Source: Hydrogenophaga sp. (GTDB lineage Bacteria; Pseudomonadota; Gammaproteobacteria; Burkholderiales; Burkholderiaceae_C). Taken from it: a stretch of DNA of 52,394 nucleotides. The translations under genes and the position numbers were made by a program. The stretch is from assembly GCA_018993155.1 (NCBI GenBank), contig JAGKSX010000040.1, forward strand, positions 1 through 52,394. The letters run 5' to 3'. A model generated the notes under the pieces. It had not been told where the DNA came from. It did no database searches and saw only the letters and a program-made list of their open reading frames with translations. Of this stretch, positions 24,576 through 36,927 are shown in pieces (position 1 is the first letter of the stretch; every line of letters starts with the position of its first letter).

Positions 24576-24651
24576 CGGCGATGCTCCCAACGTGTTCTGT
24601 CTTGTCCGAGATGGTATGCGGACTGTCACACCGCTCGCCGCAAAAGCCAAC

Positions 24652-24675
24652 AAAAAGACCGGCACGAGGCCGGTC
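24652..24675 (-). terminator. intrinsic terminator of the atp operon
   Basis: On the minus strand GACCGGC (24675-24669), a 5-base loop and GCCGGTC (24663-24657) are followed by five T. It lies 30 bases after the atpC stop. Confidence 0.9.
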
Positions 24676-24705
24676 CTTCCTTGATAAACGACACGAAGTC
24701 GTCGC

Positions 24706-25122
24706 TTATTTCTTTTGGCGGTATTTGCGCAGGGCGGCGATCTGCGCGGCCATGACCGCGAGTTCCGACGTGGCCTTGGCCAGATCGAGATCGCTCTTGG
24801 CGTTCTTGACGGCCTCTTCGGCCTGCCGGCGCGCTTCGGTCGCCTTGGCCTCATCAAGGTCGTGGCCACGGATCGCGGTGTCGGACAACACAGTGATGTG
24901 GTGCGGTTGCACTTCCAGAATGCCACCGGCCACAAACACGAATTCTTCACCGCCATCGGCCTTCTCGATGCGCACGGCGCCGGGCTTGATGCGGGTGATC
25001 AGCGGAATGTGGCCGGGCAGGATGCCCAGCTCACCGGCCTCGCCCGGCAGCGCCACGAACTTGGCTTCGCCGGAGAAGATGGATTCTTCGGCGCTGACCA
25101 CATCGACGCGGATGGTGCTCAT
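24706..25122 (-). CDS. atpC: ATP synthase F1 epsilon subunit
   Basis: The 138-residue protein has the N-terminal beta-sandwich ([37 protein letters not shown]) and the C-terminal helical hairpin of the epsilon subunit, which links the rotor to F1 and can inhibit ATP hydrolysis. AAGGAG precedes the ATG. It is the last atp gene and, unusually, lies 120 bases after atpD. Confidence 0.97.
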   Translation of the reverse strand: MSTIRVDVVSAEESIFSGEAKFVALPGEAGELGILPGHIPLITRIKPGAVRIEKADGGEEFVFVAGGILEVQPHHITVLSDTAIRGHDLDEAKATEARRQAEEAVKNAKSDLDLAKATSELAVMAAQIAALRKYRQKK

Positions 25123-25186
25123 ATGTACTCCTTTGAAAAGTCGACGGAAAGCAAGTAATCGGGTGTCCGGCTAGGCGGTGCGCGGA

Positions 25187-25204
25187 GATGTGCTGTAGCA
25201 CATC
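25187..25204. repeat. palindromic hairpin in the atpD-atpC spacer
   Basis: GATGTGCT (25187-25194) and AGCACATC (25197-25204) are perfect inverted repeats separated by two bases. They sit in the middle of the 120-base atpD-atpC gap. The role is unknown: mRNA processing, attenuation or a mobile-repeat scar are possible. Confidence 0.5.
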
Positions 25205-25242
25205 GAGCACACCAACAACGCCGGGCGCCCGAGTACGCCGCT

Positions 25243-27560
<2,318 letters not shown>

Positions 27561-27591
27561 TGGGGCTCCTTAGCTGGTCAATGGGGGCGGA

Positions 27592-29154
27592 TCAGTACGT
27601 GCCGGTCTTCTTGAAATCGGCAACCGCAGCGGCGAGCTGGGCTTCGGCTTCTTTGTCCTTGTCCAGCGCCTTGCCGGCTTCCATCTTCTGCAGCAGGGCG
27701 GCGTGCTTGTCCTTCAGGAAAGCATGCAGGCCGGCTTCGAACGACAGCACCTTCTTGACGTCGATGTCGTCCAGGTAGCCCTTGTTCACAGCGAACAGCG
27801 AGGCGGCCATCAAACTGATGGACAGCGGCGCGTATTGGGCCTGCTTCAGCAGTTCGGTCACGCGGGCACCGCGGTCGAGCTGCTTGCGGGTGGCTTCGTC
27901 CAGGTCGGAAGCGAACTGCGCGAACGCAGCCAGTTCACGGTACTGGGCCAGGTCGGTACGGATACCGCCGGACTGCTTCTTGATCAGGTCCGTCTGGGCA
28001 GCACCACCGACGCGCGACACCGAGATACCAGCGTTGATGGCGGGGCGAATACCGGCGTTGAACAGGCTGGTTTCCAGGAAGATCTGGCCGTCGGTGATCG
28101 AGATCACGTTGGTCGGCACGAAAGCGGACACGTCGCCGGCCTGCGTTTCGATGATGGGCAGTGCGGTCAGCGAACCGGTCTTGCCCTTGACTTCACCCTT
28201 GGTGAAGGCTTCGACGTAGTCGGCGTTCACGCGGGCTGCGCGTTCGAGCAGACGGCTGTGGAGGTAGAACACGTCGCCGGGATAGGCTTCGCGGCCTGGC
28301 GGGCGGCGCAGCAGCAGCGAGACCTGGCGGTAGGCCACGGCCTGCTTGGACAGATCGTCATAGACGATCAGCGCGTCCTGGCCACGGTCGCGGAAGTACT
28401 CGCCCATGGTGCAGCCGGAGTAAGCCGACAGGTACTGCATGGCAGCGGATTCGGAAGCCGAAGCGGCCACGACGATGGTGTAGTCCATCGCGCCAGCCTG
28501 CTCCAGGGCACGCACCACGTTCTTGATCGACGAGGCCTTCTGACCGATCGCAACGTAGACGCAGGTCATGTTCTGACCCTTCTGGTTGATGATCGCGTCG
28601 ATCGCCACGGCGGTCTTGCCGGTCTGGCGGTCACCGATGATCAGCTCGCGCTGGCCACGGCCAACGGGCACCATGGAGTCGATCGACTTCAGGCCGGTCT
28701 GCACCGGCTGATCCACCGATTTGCGGGCGATCACGCCCGGCGCGACCTTCTCGATCACGTCGGTCATCTTGGCGTTGACCGGGCCCTTGCCGTCGATGGG
28801 CTGGCCCAGGGCGTTGACCACGCGGCCAACGAGCTCGGGACCGACCGGCACTTCCAGGATGCGGCCCGTGCACTTCACGGTGTCGCCTTCGGAGATGTGC
28901 TCGTACTCGCCCAGAATCACGGCGCCGACGGAGTCGCGCTCGAGGTTCAGTGCCAGACCGAAGGAAGGCACGCCCTCCTTGTTGGCCGGGAATTCCAGCA
29001 TTTCGCCCTGCATCACGTCGGACAGGCCGTGGACACGGACGATACCGTCGGTGACCGAGACCACAGTGCCCTGGTTGCGCACATCACTGGATGCGCCCAG
29101 ACCCTCGATGCGGGACTTGATCAGTTCGGAGATTTCGGCGGGATTGAGTTGCAT
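27592..29154 (-). CDS. atpA: ATP synthase F1 alpha subunit
   Basis: The 520-residue protein has the nucleotide-binding loop GDRQTGKT at 174-181 and the alpha-specific blocks [17 protein letters not shown] and [17 protein letters not shown]. It supplies the regulatory nucleotide sites of the F1 head. The gene is 54 bases downstream of atpH and 31 bases upstream of atpG. Confidence 0.98.
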   Translation of the reverse strand: MQLNPAEISELIKSRIEGLGASSDVRNQGTVVSVTDGIVRVHGLSDVMQGEMLEFPANKEGVPSFGLALNLERDSVGAVILGEYEHISEGDTVKCTGRILEVPVGPELVGRVVNALGQPIDGKGPVNAKMTDVIEKVAPGVIARKSVDQPVQTGLKSIDSMVPVGRGQRELIIGDRQTGKTAVAIDAIINQKGQNMTCVYVAIGQKASSIKNVVRALEQAGAMDYTIVVAASASESAAMQYLSAYSGCTMGEYFRDRGQDALIVYDDLSKQAVAYRQVSLLLRRPPGREAYPGDVFYLHSRLLERAARVNADYVEAFTKGEVKGKTGSLTALPIIETQAGDVSAFVPTNVISITDGQIFLETSLFNAGIRPAINAGISVSRVGGAAQTDLIKKQSGGIRTDLAQYRELAAFAQFASDLDEATRKQLDRGARVTELLKQAQYAPLSISLMAASLFAVNKGYLDDIDVKKVLSFEAGLHAFLKDKHAALLQKMEAGKALDKDKEAEAQLAAAVADFKKTGTY

Positions 29155-29208
29155 GACTCTTTCCTTCTTTCGTTAAATGGTGTGCAGGCGCGCCCGGAAA
29201 AACAGCCG

Positions 29209-29739
29209 TCAGGCCGTCAGGGCAATCTTCATTTGTTCCAGGCGGGCTTTGACCGAGGTGTCGAGCACCTCGTCGCCCACCACGACGCGAATGCCGCCGA
29301 TCAGATCGGGCTGCAGCTTCACCTGGAGGTTGAGCTTGCGTCCAAAGCGCTTTTCCAGCACCCCGGAGAGCTCGGCCAGCGTGGCGCTGTCCACCTCGAA
29401 GGCGCTGTGGACCACCGCGTCGTACGCCCCCAGCTGCGCGTTCTTCAGTGCGCGGAACTGGGCGGCGATCTCGGGCAGGGCTTCGATGCGGCCGTTCTCG
29501 ATCACGGTGCGCAGGAAGTTCTGGCCAATGGCGGGCAGGCTGCTCTTGAGCAGGCCGGTCATGAGCGAAAGCACCTGATCAGGTTCGGTCTTGGGGCTGT
29601 CGGCGAACTGACGCAGCTGTTCATTGGCGGCCAGGGCAGCCAGCTCGTCGAGCCAGGCCGCGGCGCCAGCCGCGTCAGGGCCTGCGGCCTTGAACAGCGC
29701 TTCCGCATAGGGGCGGGCAATGGTGGCGATTTCTGCCAT
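29209..29739 (-). CDS. atpH: ATP synthase F1 delta subunit
   Basis: A 176-residue protein with an N-terminal helical bundle starting [15 protein letters not shown] and the C-terminal motif [20 protein letters not shown], which is diagnostic for delta. It ties the peripheral stalk to the top of F1. Confidence 0.97.
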   Translation of the reverse strand: MAEIATIARPYAEALFKAAGPDAAGAAAWLDELAALAANEQLRQFADSPKTEPDQVLSLMTGLLKSSLPAIGQNFLRTVIENGRIEALPEIAAQFRALKNAQLGAYDAVVHSAFEVDSATLAELSGVLEKRFGRKLNLQVKLQPDLIGGIRVVVGDEVLDTSVKARLEQMKIALTA

Positions 29740-29779
29740 GGTGGTCCTTTGAATGCCGGTCGGTGGCGTCAGGCTCGGA

Positions 29780-30250
29780 TCAGAGCTCGGCCTTCAGGCG
29801 ACCCAGCAATTCGGCGTGAACGCCGGCATTGATTTCGCGCTTGAGGATCTGCTCGGCACCCTTGACGGCCAAGGCAGCCACCTGCTCGCGCAGGGCTTCG
29901 CGGGCCTTGACGACCTGCTGCTCGGCGTCCTGGCGGGCGGCCGCCACGATCTTCGAAGCCTCTTCGGTGGCGCGCGCCTTGGCTTCTTCGATCACGGTCT
30001 GGGCACGTCGCTCGGCGTCGGCCAGGCGGGTGGCGGATTCGTTGCGCGATTTGCTCAACTCTTCTTCCACCCGCTTGTTGGCCACGGCCAGTTCGGTCTT
30101 GGCTTTTTCGGAAGCAGCCAGGCCTTCGGAAATCTTCAACGCACGCTCATCGAGCGCCTTGGCGATGGGTGGCCACACGAATTTCATCGTGAACCACACC
30201 AGAATCGCGAAGACGATGGCCTGCGCAAAGAGGGTTGCATTGATGTTCAT
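29780..30250 (-). CDS. atpF: ATP synthase Fo b subunit
   Basis: The 156-residue protein has one N-terminal membrane helix (about residues 5-27) and a long charged coiled coil. It forms the peripheral stalk. The start [20 protein letters not shown] is typical for betaproteobacteria. It is separated from atpE by 125 bases. Confidence 0.97.
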   Translation of the reverse strand: MNINATLFAQAIVFAILVWFTMKFVWPPIAKALDERALKISEGLAASEKAKTELAVANKRVEEELSKSRNESATRLADAERRAQTVIEEAKARATEEASKIVAAARQDAEQQVVKAREALREQVAALAVKGAEQILKREINAGVHAELLGRLKAEL

Positions 30251-30375
30251 CGCAACGCCTTTCTGTGTGTTGACAAGAGGGGTGACGCACCGACTGCCGA
30301 CGCGGGTGGCGGATGGTGGCGACGGGATGAAAGGCCGTCACCGCAACACCAGCCCGCGCGGGGCAGCGAGCCGAA

Positions 30376-30684
<309 letters not shown>

Positions 30685-30697
30685 CTAGAGAGCCGCG

Positions 30698-31564
30698 TCA
30701 GTGCGCGTCATGCGCCTGCCCCAGATAGATCAGGGCCAGCATCATGAAGATGAACGCTTGCAAGGTGATGACCAGAATGTGGAACAAGGTCCACACCGTG
30801 CCAGCGATCAGGTGACCAATGAAGAAGAGCGAACCGCCCAGCGACAGGGTGGCGTAGGCGCCCAGCAGCGCGATCAGCATGAACACCAGCTCGCCGGCGA
30901 ACATGTTGCCGAACAGCCGCATGCCGTGGGAGACCGTCTTGGCGACGAACTCGATCATCTGCATCAGGAAGTTGACGATGCCCAGCAGCAAGGCCCAGAC
31001 CGGGTTCTTGCTGGTGCCGAAAGGCGCGCTCACGAGCTCGTGCGCCCAGCCGCCCAGCCCCTTGATCTTGATGTTGTAGAACAGGCACATCAGCAGCACC
31101 GACACCGACAGACCCAGGGTGGTCGACAGGTCGGCGGTGGGCACGACGCGCAGGTAGTCCTTGAAGCCCATGGCCGGGCCGGCGCTGTGCCAGATCTGGG
31201 GGATCAGGTCCACCGGGATCATGTCCATGAAGTTCATCATGAAGATCCAGACGAACACCGTCAACGCCAGGGGGGCGACGAGCTTGCGGCTCTGGGCGTT
31301 GTGGATGACGGATTTGGCCTGCGAATCGACCATTTCCACCAGCATCTCGACGGCGGCCTGGAAACGGCCCGGCACGCCGGCCGTGGCCACGCGGGCGGCA
31401 CGCCAGAGCACGAACACCGTGAGCAGACCCAGCAGCGCGCTCACCACGACGGAGTCAAGGTTGATCACAGAGAAATCGACGATGGATTCCTGCTTGTGGT
31501 TCGTCAGGTGGACGAGGTGGTGGCGGATGTATTCGCCCGGGGTCAAAGTGCCTTCAGCAGCCAT
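30698..31564 (-). CDS. atpB: ATP synthase Fo a subunit
   Basis: The 288-residue, multi-helix protein has the essential Arg in the block SHGMRLFGNMFAGELVF and a C-terminal LQAFIFMMLALIYLG helix. It forms the proton half-channels against the c ring. The ATG at 31564 gives MAAEGTLTPGEYIRHHL, which fits the betaproteobacterial family. Atp genes before and after are co-directional. Confidence 0.97.
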   Translation of the reverse strand: MAAEGTLTPGEYIRHHLVHLTNHKQESIVDFSVINLDSVVVSALLGLLTVFVLWRAARVATAGVPGRFQAAVEMLVEMVDSQAKSVIHNAQSRKLVAPLALTVFVWIFMMNFMDMIPVDLIPQIWHSAGPAMGFKDYLRVVPTADLSTTLGLSVSVLLMCLFYNIKIKGLGGWAHELVSAPFGTSKNPVWALLLGIVNFLMQMIEFVAKTVSHGMRLFGNMFAGELVFMLIALLGAYATLSLGGSLFFIGHLIAGTVWTLFHILVITLQAFIFMMLALIYLGQAHDAH

Positions 31565-31590
31565 GTTCGTGTGTCCGATGAGCCGGAGAG

Positions 31591-32097
31591 TCAACCGTTT
31601 GCATTTGATCGCCTGGTCTGGATGAGGTATCCAAACCAATAGACCTTGAGAACCAACACAAGCCCGGCCAGAAGGCCGAACCAATTCAGGGGAGAGACCA
31701 CCCAGGGGGCCGCAGCCAACATGACCACCGCCAACAGGATCTTGACGCCCTCCCACAGCAGGAAGCCGGCAAATGCCGCATTGGCGTGCGCCGCCCACAC
31801 ACGGGACATTGCACTGGAGGTCAACCCGTAGGCCATGAGGGCCGAAGGAATTGCCACCGCCGCCGCGCCATACAGAACCGACCACGCCACCGAGGACGAC
31901 TGCCACAGCAGTCCACCCACGATGCTCGCCGCCAGCCCCACCAGCCACTGCACCATCACCAGCCGCCAGAGCGAGAACACTGGCTGGCCAACCCGCCACT
32001 GCTGCGCTTCTTCACGCGTCAATGGCTTGAAATCGGATTCCTGCTCCCCATCTTCCTGGTCTGCCCACCCGGGCGGGATCGAATGGCCTTGCGTCAT
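31591..32097 (-). CDS. atpI: ATP synthase accessory protein I
   Basis: The 168-residue protein has a polar N-terminus (about 45 residues) followed by four membrane helices, the layout of AtpI, which helps assemble the c ring. The C-terminal KVYWFGYLIQTRR segment is typical. The start at 32097 gives the shortest plausible N-terminus. It is the first gene after the operon promoter. Confidence 0.88.
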   Translation of the reverse strand: MTQGHSIPPGWADQEDGEQESDFKPLTREEAQQWRVGQPVFSLWRLVMVQWLVGLAASIVGGLLWQSSSVAWSVLYGAAAVAIPSALMAYGLTSSAMSRVWAAHANAAFAGFLLWEGVKILLAVVMLAAAPWVVSPLNWFGLLAGLVLVLKVYWFGYLIQTRRSNANG

Positions 32098-32153
32098 GTT
32101 CGACCTCGCGCGTGACAAACAGACGACAAAGCGCCTGGGTTGCAAAGCCGCTC

Positions 32154-32184
32154 ATTATACGTAGAAACCCCAGCCCTCCGTCAA
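32154..32184 (-). promoter_or_regulatory. promoter of the atp operon
   Basis: On the minus strand a perfect TATAAT lies at 32159-32154 and TTGACG at 32184-32179. The 19-base spacer is longer than the optimum, so the effective -35 may be offset by one or two bases. The start would be near 32147, giving a leader of about 50 bases to atpI. Confidence 0.65.
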
Positions 32185-32247
32185 TATTCGGCGGACGGGA
32201 TAACCGTGCCCGCCACGCGCCCCGAGGGCGCGGCCGATAATCCCGCC

Positions 32248-33132
32248 ATGACCGACCTGCCCGACTCACTGTGCTTTCTGGATGGGGACTACGGTCCGCT
32301 GCGAGAGGCCCGCGTGAGTGTGCTCGACCGCGGCTTCATCTTTGGCGACGGCATCTACGAGGTGCTTCCCGCCTATGGCGGCCGCGTGTTCCGCTTCGCA
32401 GAGCACATGGCGCGCCTGGAGCGCTCGCTGCGCGAACTGCGCATTCCCAACCCGTTTTCGCCCGACGAATGGCTGGGCATCGCGCGGCGCCTGATCGCCG
32501 ACCAGCAGACCCGCGGCGTACACAACCAGCTCGTCTATATACAGATCACCCGCGGCGTGGCCCCGCGCGACCACGTGATGCCGCCCGGCCTCAAGCCCAC
32601 GGTGTTCGCGATGGCCAACCCGATGAAGCTGGCCACCCCGGAGCAACGCGCCCACGGCGTGGCCTGCGTCACGGCCGACGACTTTCGCTGGCGCAAGGCC
32701 CACATCAAGGCCACCAGCCTGCTGGGTTCGGTGATGGCGCGTCAGATCGCCGCCGATGCGGGCGCGGTGGAGGTGGTGATGTTCCGCGACGGCTTCCTGA
32801 GCGAAGGCGCCTCCAGCAACGTGTGGGTGGTCAAGGATGGCGTGGTCATGGGCCCGCCCAAGGACAACCTGGTGCTCGAAGGCATCCGCTTCGGGCTCGT
32901 CGAGGAACTCTGCCGGCAGCAAGGCCTGCGGCATGAGCTTCGCCGCGTCACGCGCGCGGAGGTGCTGTCGGCCGACGAGCTGCTGCTCTCTTCGGCCACC
33001 AAGGAAGTGCTGTCCATCACCACGCTGGACGGCGTGCCGGTGGGCCATGGCGCCCAGCGGGGCCAGCCTGGCCCCGTGTGCGCGAGCCTCTATGCGGGCT
33101 ACCAGCGCGCGGTGGCCACGCAATCGATTTGA
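32248..33132 (+). CDS. class IV PLP transaminase (D-amino-acid/branched-chain type)
   Basis: The 294-residue enzyme has the class IV fold signature: DRGFIFGDGIYEVLPAYGGR near the start, the PLP lysine Lys154 in HIKATSLLG, Glu186 in FLSEGASSNVWVV and the final SSATKEVLSITTLDG. This group includes D-alanine transaminase; sequence alone does not exclude branched-chain or 4-amino-4-deoxychorismate activity. It precedes the ybeD-lipB-lipA genes. No ribosome binding site is seen, and GATAAT (32236-32241) ends six bases before the ATG, so the transcript is probably leaderless. Confidence 0.87.
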   Translation: MTDLPDSLCFLDGDYGPLREARVSVLDRGFIFGDGIYEVLPAYGGRVFRFAEHMARLERSLRELRIPNPFSPDEWLGIARRLIADQQTRGVHNQLVYIQITRGVAPRDHVMPPGLKPTVFAMANPMKLATPEQRAHGVACVTADDFRWRKAHIKATSLLGSVMARQIAADAGAVEVVMFRDGFLSEGASSNVWVVKDGVVMGPPKDNLVLEGIRFGLVEELCRQQGLRHELRRVTRAEVLSADELLLSSATKEVLSITTLDGVPVGHGAQRGQPGPVCASLYAGYQRAVATQSI

Positions 33133-33151
33133 AGAACTGGACACCGGACCG

Positions 33152-33436
33152 ATGGAACTACCGCCCGACATCCCCCCCGAACAATCGCTCATCACCTACC
33201 CGAGCGACTTCCCCATCAAGGTGATGGGCGCCAACGTCGAGGGCTTTGCCACCGCCATGACGCATGTGGCACGCGCCTTCGATCCCGACTTCGACGAGAG
33301 CACGATCGAGCAGCGCCCGAGCAAGGCCGGCAACTACCTGGGCCTCACGCTCACGGTGCACGTGACCAGCCGCGAGCAGCTCGACGAGCTCTACCGCACG
33401 CTGACCACGCACCCGATGGTCAAAGTCGTGCTGTGA
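33152..33436 (+). CDS. YbeD-like (DUF493) protein
   Basis: A 94-residue ferredoxin-like-fold protein ([18 protein letters not shown], then [18 protein letters not shown]) matching the YbeD/DUF493 family. The gene sits just before lipB as in E. coli, and its TGA overlaps the lipB GTG start by four bases. A role connected to lipoylation or regulation has been suggested from this linkage, but it is not known. Confidence 0.9.
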   Translation: MELPPDIPPEQSLITYPSDFPIKVMGANVEGFATAMTHVARAFDPDFDESTIEQRPSKAGNYLGLTLTVHVTSREQLDELYRTLTTHPMVKVVL

Positions 33437-34125
33437 TCATTCGCACACTGGGCCGGGTGGACCACGCGCCCACCTACGAGGCGATGCAGGCGTTCACTGC
33501 AGCGCGCACGGCCGACACGCCCGACGAGCTCTGGGTCTGCGAGCACACGCCCGTCTTCACCCAGGGCCTGGCGGGTCGCGAAGACCACCTGCTGGCCCCG
33601 GGCGACATCCCGGTGGTGTCGACCAACCGCGGCGGCCAGGTGACCTACCACGGGCCGGGCCAGGTGGTGGCCTACCCGCTGGTCGACCTGCAGCGCGCGG
33701 GCTATTTCGTCAAGGAGTATGTCTACCGCGTGGAAGAGGCGGTGATCCGCACCCTGGCCACCTTCGGCGTGACCGGCCACCGCGTGGCCGGCGCGCCCGG
33801 CATCTACGTACGGCTGGACGACCCCGGCAGCCACGCCGTGCTGCCGCAGCGGCCGCAGAAGCGGAACCCGGGCGAGCCCCTGCCCCCACCCGACTTCACC
33901 GGCCTGGGCAAGATCGCCGCGCTGGGCATCAAGGTCAGCCGCCATTGCACCTACCACGGTGTGGCGCTGAACGTGGCGATGGATCTTCAACCCTTCGATC
34001 GCATCAACCCCTGCGGTTACGCGGGCCTGCCCACGGTCGACCTTTCTACAATCGGGGTCGCGGCTTCCTGGGACGACGCCGCGGCGGTGCTGAGCCAGAA
34101 GCTCATCGCCACCCTGAGCCCCTGA
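33433..34125 (+). CDS. lipB: octanoyl-ACP:protein octanoyltransferase, GTG start
   Basis: The 230-residue enzyme transfers octanoate from ACP to lipoyl domains. The catalytic Lys160 ([10 protein letters not shown]) and Cys194 (NPCGYAGL) are present, along with [12 protein letters not shown]. It starts with GTG at 33433, overlapping the YbeD-like gene stop. About 30 extra Pro/Arg-rich residues (about 128-158) sit between GIYV and the catalytic Lys, longer than E. coli LipB. The lipA gene follows 29 bases downstream. Confidence 0.95.
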   Translation: MIIRTLGRVDHAPTYEAMQAFTAARTADTPDELWVCEHTPVFTQGLAGREDHLLAPGDIPVVSTNRGGQVTYHGPGQVVAYPLVDLQRAGYFVKEYVYRVEEAVIRTLATFGVTGHRVAGAPGIYVRLDDPGSHAVLPQRPQKRNPGEPLPPPDFTGLGKIAALGIKVSRHCTYHGVALNVAMDLQPFDRINPCGYAGLPTVDLSTIGVAASWDDAAAVLSQKLIATLSP

Positions 34126-34154
34126 ACCCCAACCGCGCCACCCGCGCCCATGCC

Positions 34155-35171
34155 ATGACCCGCCTCGACACCCCCACGGCCCCCGCCAGCAGCACCGTCC
34201 GCGACGCCCAGCCCGCTGCCAGCTACGACGCCACGGCCAAGCAGAAAAGCCAGGCCAAGACCGCGCGCATCCCGATCAAGATCGTGCCGGCCGAGGTGCT
34301 GAAGAAGCCCGAGTGGATTCGCGTCAAGGCCGGCAGCCCGACCACCCGCTTCTACGAGATCAAGGACATCCTGCGCACCAACAAGCTGGTGACGGTGTGC
34401 GAGGAAGCGAGCTGCCCGAACATCGGCGAGTGCTTCGGCAAGGGCACCGCCACCTTCATGATCATGGGCGACAAGTGCACGCGCCGCTGCCCGTTCTGCG
34501 ACGTAGGCCACGGCCGCCCCGATCCGCTGGATGTGAACGAGCCCGACAACCTGGCCAAGACGATCGCGCAGCTGAACCTGAAGTACGTGGTGATCACCAG
34601 CGTGGACCGCGACGACCTGCGCGACGGCGGTGCCGGCCACTTCGTCGCCTGCATCGAGAAGACCCGCGCCCTCTCGCCCCAGACGCAGATCGAGGTGCTG
34701 GTGCCCGACTTCCGGGGCCGCGACGACCGCGCGCTCGACATCCTCAAGGCCGCGCCGCCCGATGTGATGAACCACAACCTCGAGACCGTGCCGCGCCTGT
34801 ACAAGGAAGCGCGCCCGGGCTCGGACTACCAGTTCAGCCTGAACCTGCTCAAGAAGTTCAAGGCGCTGTTCCCGCATGTGCCGACCAAGAGCGGCCTCAT
34901 GGTCGGCCTGGGCGAGACCGACGAGGAAATCCTCGAGGTGATGCGCGACATGCGCGCGCACCACATCGACATGCTCACCATCGGCCAGTACCTCGCCCCC
35001 AGCGGCCACCACCTGCCGGTGCGCCGCTACGTGCACCCTGACACCTTCAAGATGTTCGAGGCCAAGGCCTACGAAATGGGCTTCACGCATGCCGCCGTGG
35101 GCGCCATGGTGCGCAGCTCGTACCACGCCGACCAGCAAGCCCATGGCGTGCTCAATCCCGAAGTGAAGTGA
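34155..35171 (+). CDS. lipA: lipoyl synthase
   Basis: The 338-residue radical SAM enzyme inserts two sulfurs into octanoyl chains. The auxiliary cluster cysteines are Cys82, Cys87 and Cys93 ([13 protein letters not shown]); the radical SAM triad is Cys108, Cys112 and Cys115 (KCTRRCPFC). The C-terminal MVRSSYHAD holds the serine that ligates the auxiliary cluster. The N-terminus is about 45 residues of polar, poorly conserved sequence. The second ATG of ATGCCATG is in frame and used here. Confidence 0.97.
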   Translation: MTRLDTPTAPASSTVRDAQPAASYDATAKQKSQAKTARIPIKIVPAEVLKKPEWIRVKAGSPTTRFYEIKDILRTNKLVTVCEEASCPNIGECFGKGTATFMIMGDKCTRRCPFCDVGHGRPDPLDVNEPDNLAKTIAQLNLKYVVITSVDRDDLRDGGAGHFVACIEKTRALSPQTQIEVLVPDFRGRDDRALDILKAAPPDVMNHNLETVPRLYKEARPGSDYQFSLNLLKKFKALFPHVPTKSGLMVGLGETDEEILEVMRDMRAHHIDMLTIGQYLAPSGHHLPVRRYVHPDTFKMFEAKAYEMGFTHAAVGAMVRSSYHADQQAHGVLNPEVK

Positions 35172-35172
35172 C

Positions 35173-35871
35173 ATGCCTGCCGCGCACGACCAACTGAGCG
35201 TGCGCGACTACGGCGCCTCGCACGGCAGCCACGACCACGACCACTTCCAGATCCTGGTGGGCCTGGAAGGTGTGCTCGAACTGGAGGTGGCGGGACGCGG
35301 ACAACGCATCGCCGCCGGCGACGGCTGCGTGGTACCGCCGGGCGAGCACCACGATTTCGAGGGACGGGACGCCACGCGCTGCCTGGTGCTGGACTCGCAC
35401 GACCTTGCCTGGGCCCGGGCCGTCGCGGCGCCGCCCCCCGGCGTGCAACCCCTGGCGCGTTACCTGGCCGCCGCCGTGTCGGCGGGCCTGCCACGCGCCC
35501 GCCAGGCCGGCGCCAGCCTGCTGCTCGAAGCCTGGCTGCAACACGATTGCGCCACCGCCCTGCCCCTGGAACGGCCTCGCCGCCCCATCGACTGGGCCGC
35601 GCTGAACCAGTGGCTGCAGACCCGCTGGCAGACCCCGCTGACCGTGGCCGATCTGGCCTCGCAGGTGCACCTGAGCCCATCGCAGTTCACCGCGCGCTGC
35701 CAGGCCGAGCAGGGCGACAGCCCCATGCAGTGGCTGCGCCGACAGCGCCTGGCCCAGGCCCGCGCCTGGCGCGCCCATGGGCTGAGCGTGGCCGACACGG
35801 CGCGGCGCATCGGTTACCGCTCGCCCTCGGCCCTGACGGCCGCCCTGCGCCGCGAGCCGCCACGCGGCTGA
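35173..35871 (+). CDS. AraC-family transcriptional regulator
   Basis: The 232-residue protein has a cupin-like sensor domain (SHDHDHFQILVGLEGVLELE, VVPPGEHHDFEG) and a C-terminal pair of helix-turn-helix motifs (LTVADLASQVHLSPSQFTAR, LSVADTARRIGYRSPSALTA). It starts one base after the lipA stop. Family members next to EamA-type exporters often activate them, and an EamA gene follows about 100 bases downstream on the same strand. The effector is unknown. Confidence 0.88.
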   Translation: MPAAHDQLSVRDYGASHGSHDHDHFQILVGLEGVLELEVAGRGQRIAAGDGCVVPPGEHHDFEGRDATRCLVLDSHDLAWARAVAAPPPGVQPLARYLAAAVSAGLPRARQAGASLLLEAWLQHDCATALPLERPRRPIDWAALNQWLQTRWQTPLTVADLASQVHLSPSQFTARCQAEQGDSPMQWLRRQRLAQARAWRAHGLSVADTARRIGYRSPSALTAALRREPPRG

Positions 35872-35924
35872 GCGCCCCTCAAGACCCGCGAAACGCGACG
35901 ACACACCGGCGGATCGCGACGAAG

Positions 35925-35977
35925 GCCCGGGCTAAGCTCCGGGCATGAGCCTCTCCTTCCTGCCCGGCCAACGATGA
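35925..35977 (+). promoter_or_regulatory. hairpin plus 10-codon leader ORF before the EamA gene
   Basis: GCCCGG (35925-35930) and CCGGGC (35939-35944) form a 6-pair stem ending directly at an ATG (35945). That ATG opens a 10-codon ORF (MSLSFLPGQR) whose TGA overlaps the EamA ATG as ATGA. TAAGCT (35933-35938) lies six bases before the small ATG and could be a -10 box for a leaderless transcript. There is no Shine-Dalgarno sequence before the EamA ATG, so coupling to the small ORF is plausible. Confidence 0.35.
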
Positions 35978-36927
35978 GCCGGCCCAACCACGCCCTGGCA
36001 CTGGGCATCGGCTTTGGCGCCGCTGCCGGTGCCGCCTGGGGCTTCGTGTTCCTGGCCCCCGAACTCGCGCGCGACTTCTCGCCCTTGCAACTCTCGGCCG
36101 CCCGCTACCTGGCCTATGGCCTGGTGGCGCTGGCCCTGATCGCGCCACGCTGGCACGCCGTGACGCCCCGGATCGGCCGAGCGGAATGGTGGGCCCTGCT
36201 GCGCCTGAGCCTGCTGGGCAACATCCTGTACTACGTGCTGCTGGCGTCCGCCGTTCAGCTCGGTGGCATGGCCATGACTTCGCTGGTCATCGGTTTCCTG
36301 CCTGTGGCGGTCACGCTCATCGGCAGCCGGGGCCACGGTGCCGTGCCGCTGCGCCGGCTCGCGCTCACGCTGGCACTGGGCATCGCAGGCATCGCCTGCG
36401 TGGCCTGGCAGGCGCTGGGCGTGCCGTCCGAGGCGCCGGTGGCCGACCGCCTCACGGGTTTTCTCTGCGCCCTCGGTGCGCTGGCGGCCTGGACCGCCTA
36501 CGCCGTGAGCAACAGCCGCTGGCTGGTGCGCCTGGTTCATGTGTCCTCGCACGACTGGAGCCTGCTCACCGGCCTGGTAACGGGCGGGCTGGCCTTGCTG
36601 CTGGCGGTGCCGGCCTTCATGGGCAGCAACCTGAGCGACCACACCGGCGCGCAATGGGGGCGCTTCGTCGGCGTGGCCTCCGGCATGGCCATCGTGGCCT
36701 CGATCCTCGGCAACGCGTTCTGGAACCGGGCCAGCCGCCTGCTGCCGCTGACCATGATCGGGCAGATGATCCTCTTCGAGACCCTGTTCGCCCTGCTCTA
36801 CGGCTTCCTGTGGGAGGCGCGCTGGCCCACCGCGCTGGAGGCCCTGGCCATGGTGCTGGTGAGCGCCAGCGTGCTGGCGGCCATCTCGGCGCACCAGCCG
36901 CAGCCGGCGCCGGAGCACGGCAACTAG
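35974..36927 (+). CDS. EamA-family (drug/metabolite) transporter
   Basis: The 317-residue protein has ten predicted membrane helices in two EamA repeats, the first starting about residue 10 and the second about residue 165. Such proteins usually export amino acids, metabolites or drugs. The AraC-type gene just upstream is a likely regulator. The TAG stop overlaps the TAG of the convergent ptsI gene within the 4-base CTAG, leaving no room for a terminator. Confidence 0.88.
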   Translation: MSRPNHALALGIGFGAAAGAAWGFVFLAPELARDFSPLQLSAARYLAYGLVALALIAPRWHAVTPRIGRAEWWALLRLSLLGNILYYVLLASAVQLGGMAMTSLVIGFLPVAVTLIGSRGHGAVPLRRLALTLALGIAGIACVAWQALGVPSEAPVADRLTGFLCALGALAAWTAYAVSNSRWLVRLVHVSSHDWSLLTGLVTGGLALLLAVPAFMGSNLSDHTGAQWGRFVGVASGMAIVASILGNAFWNRASRLLPLTMIGQMILFETLFALLYGFLWEARWPTALEALAMVLVSASVLAAISAHQPQPAPEHGN

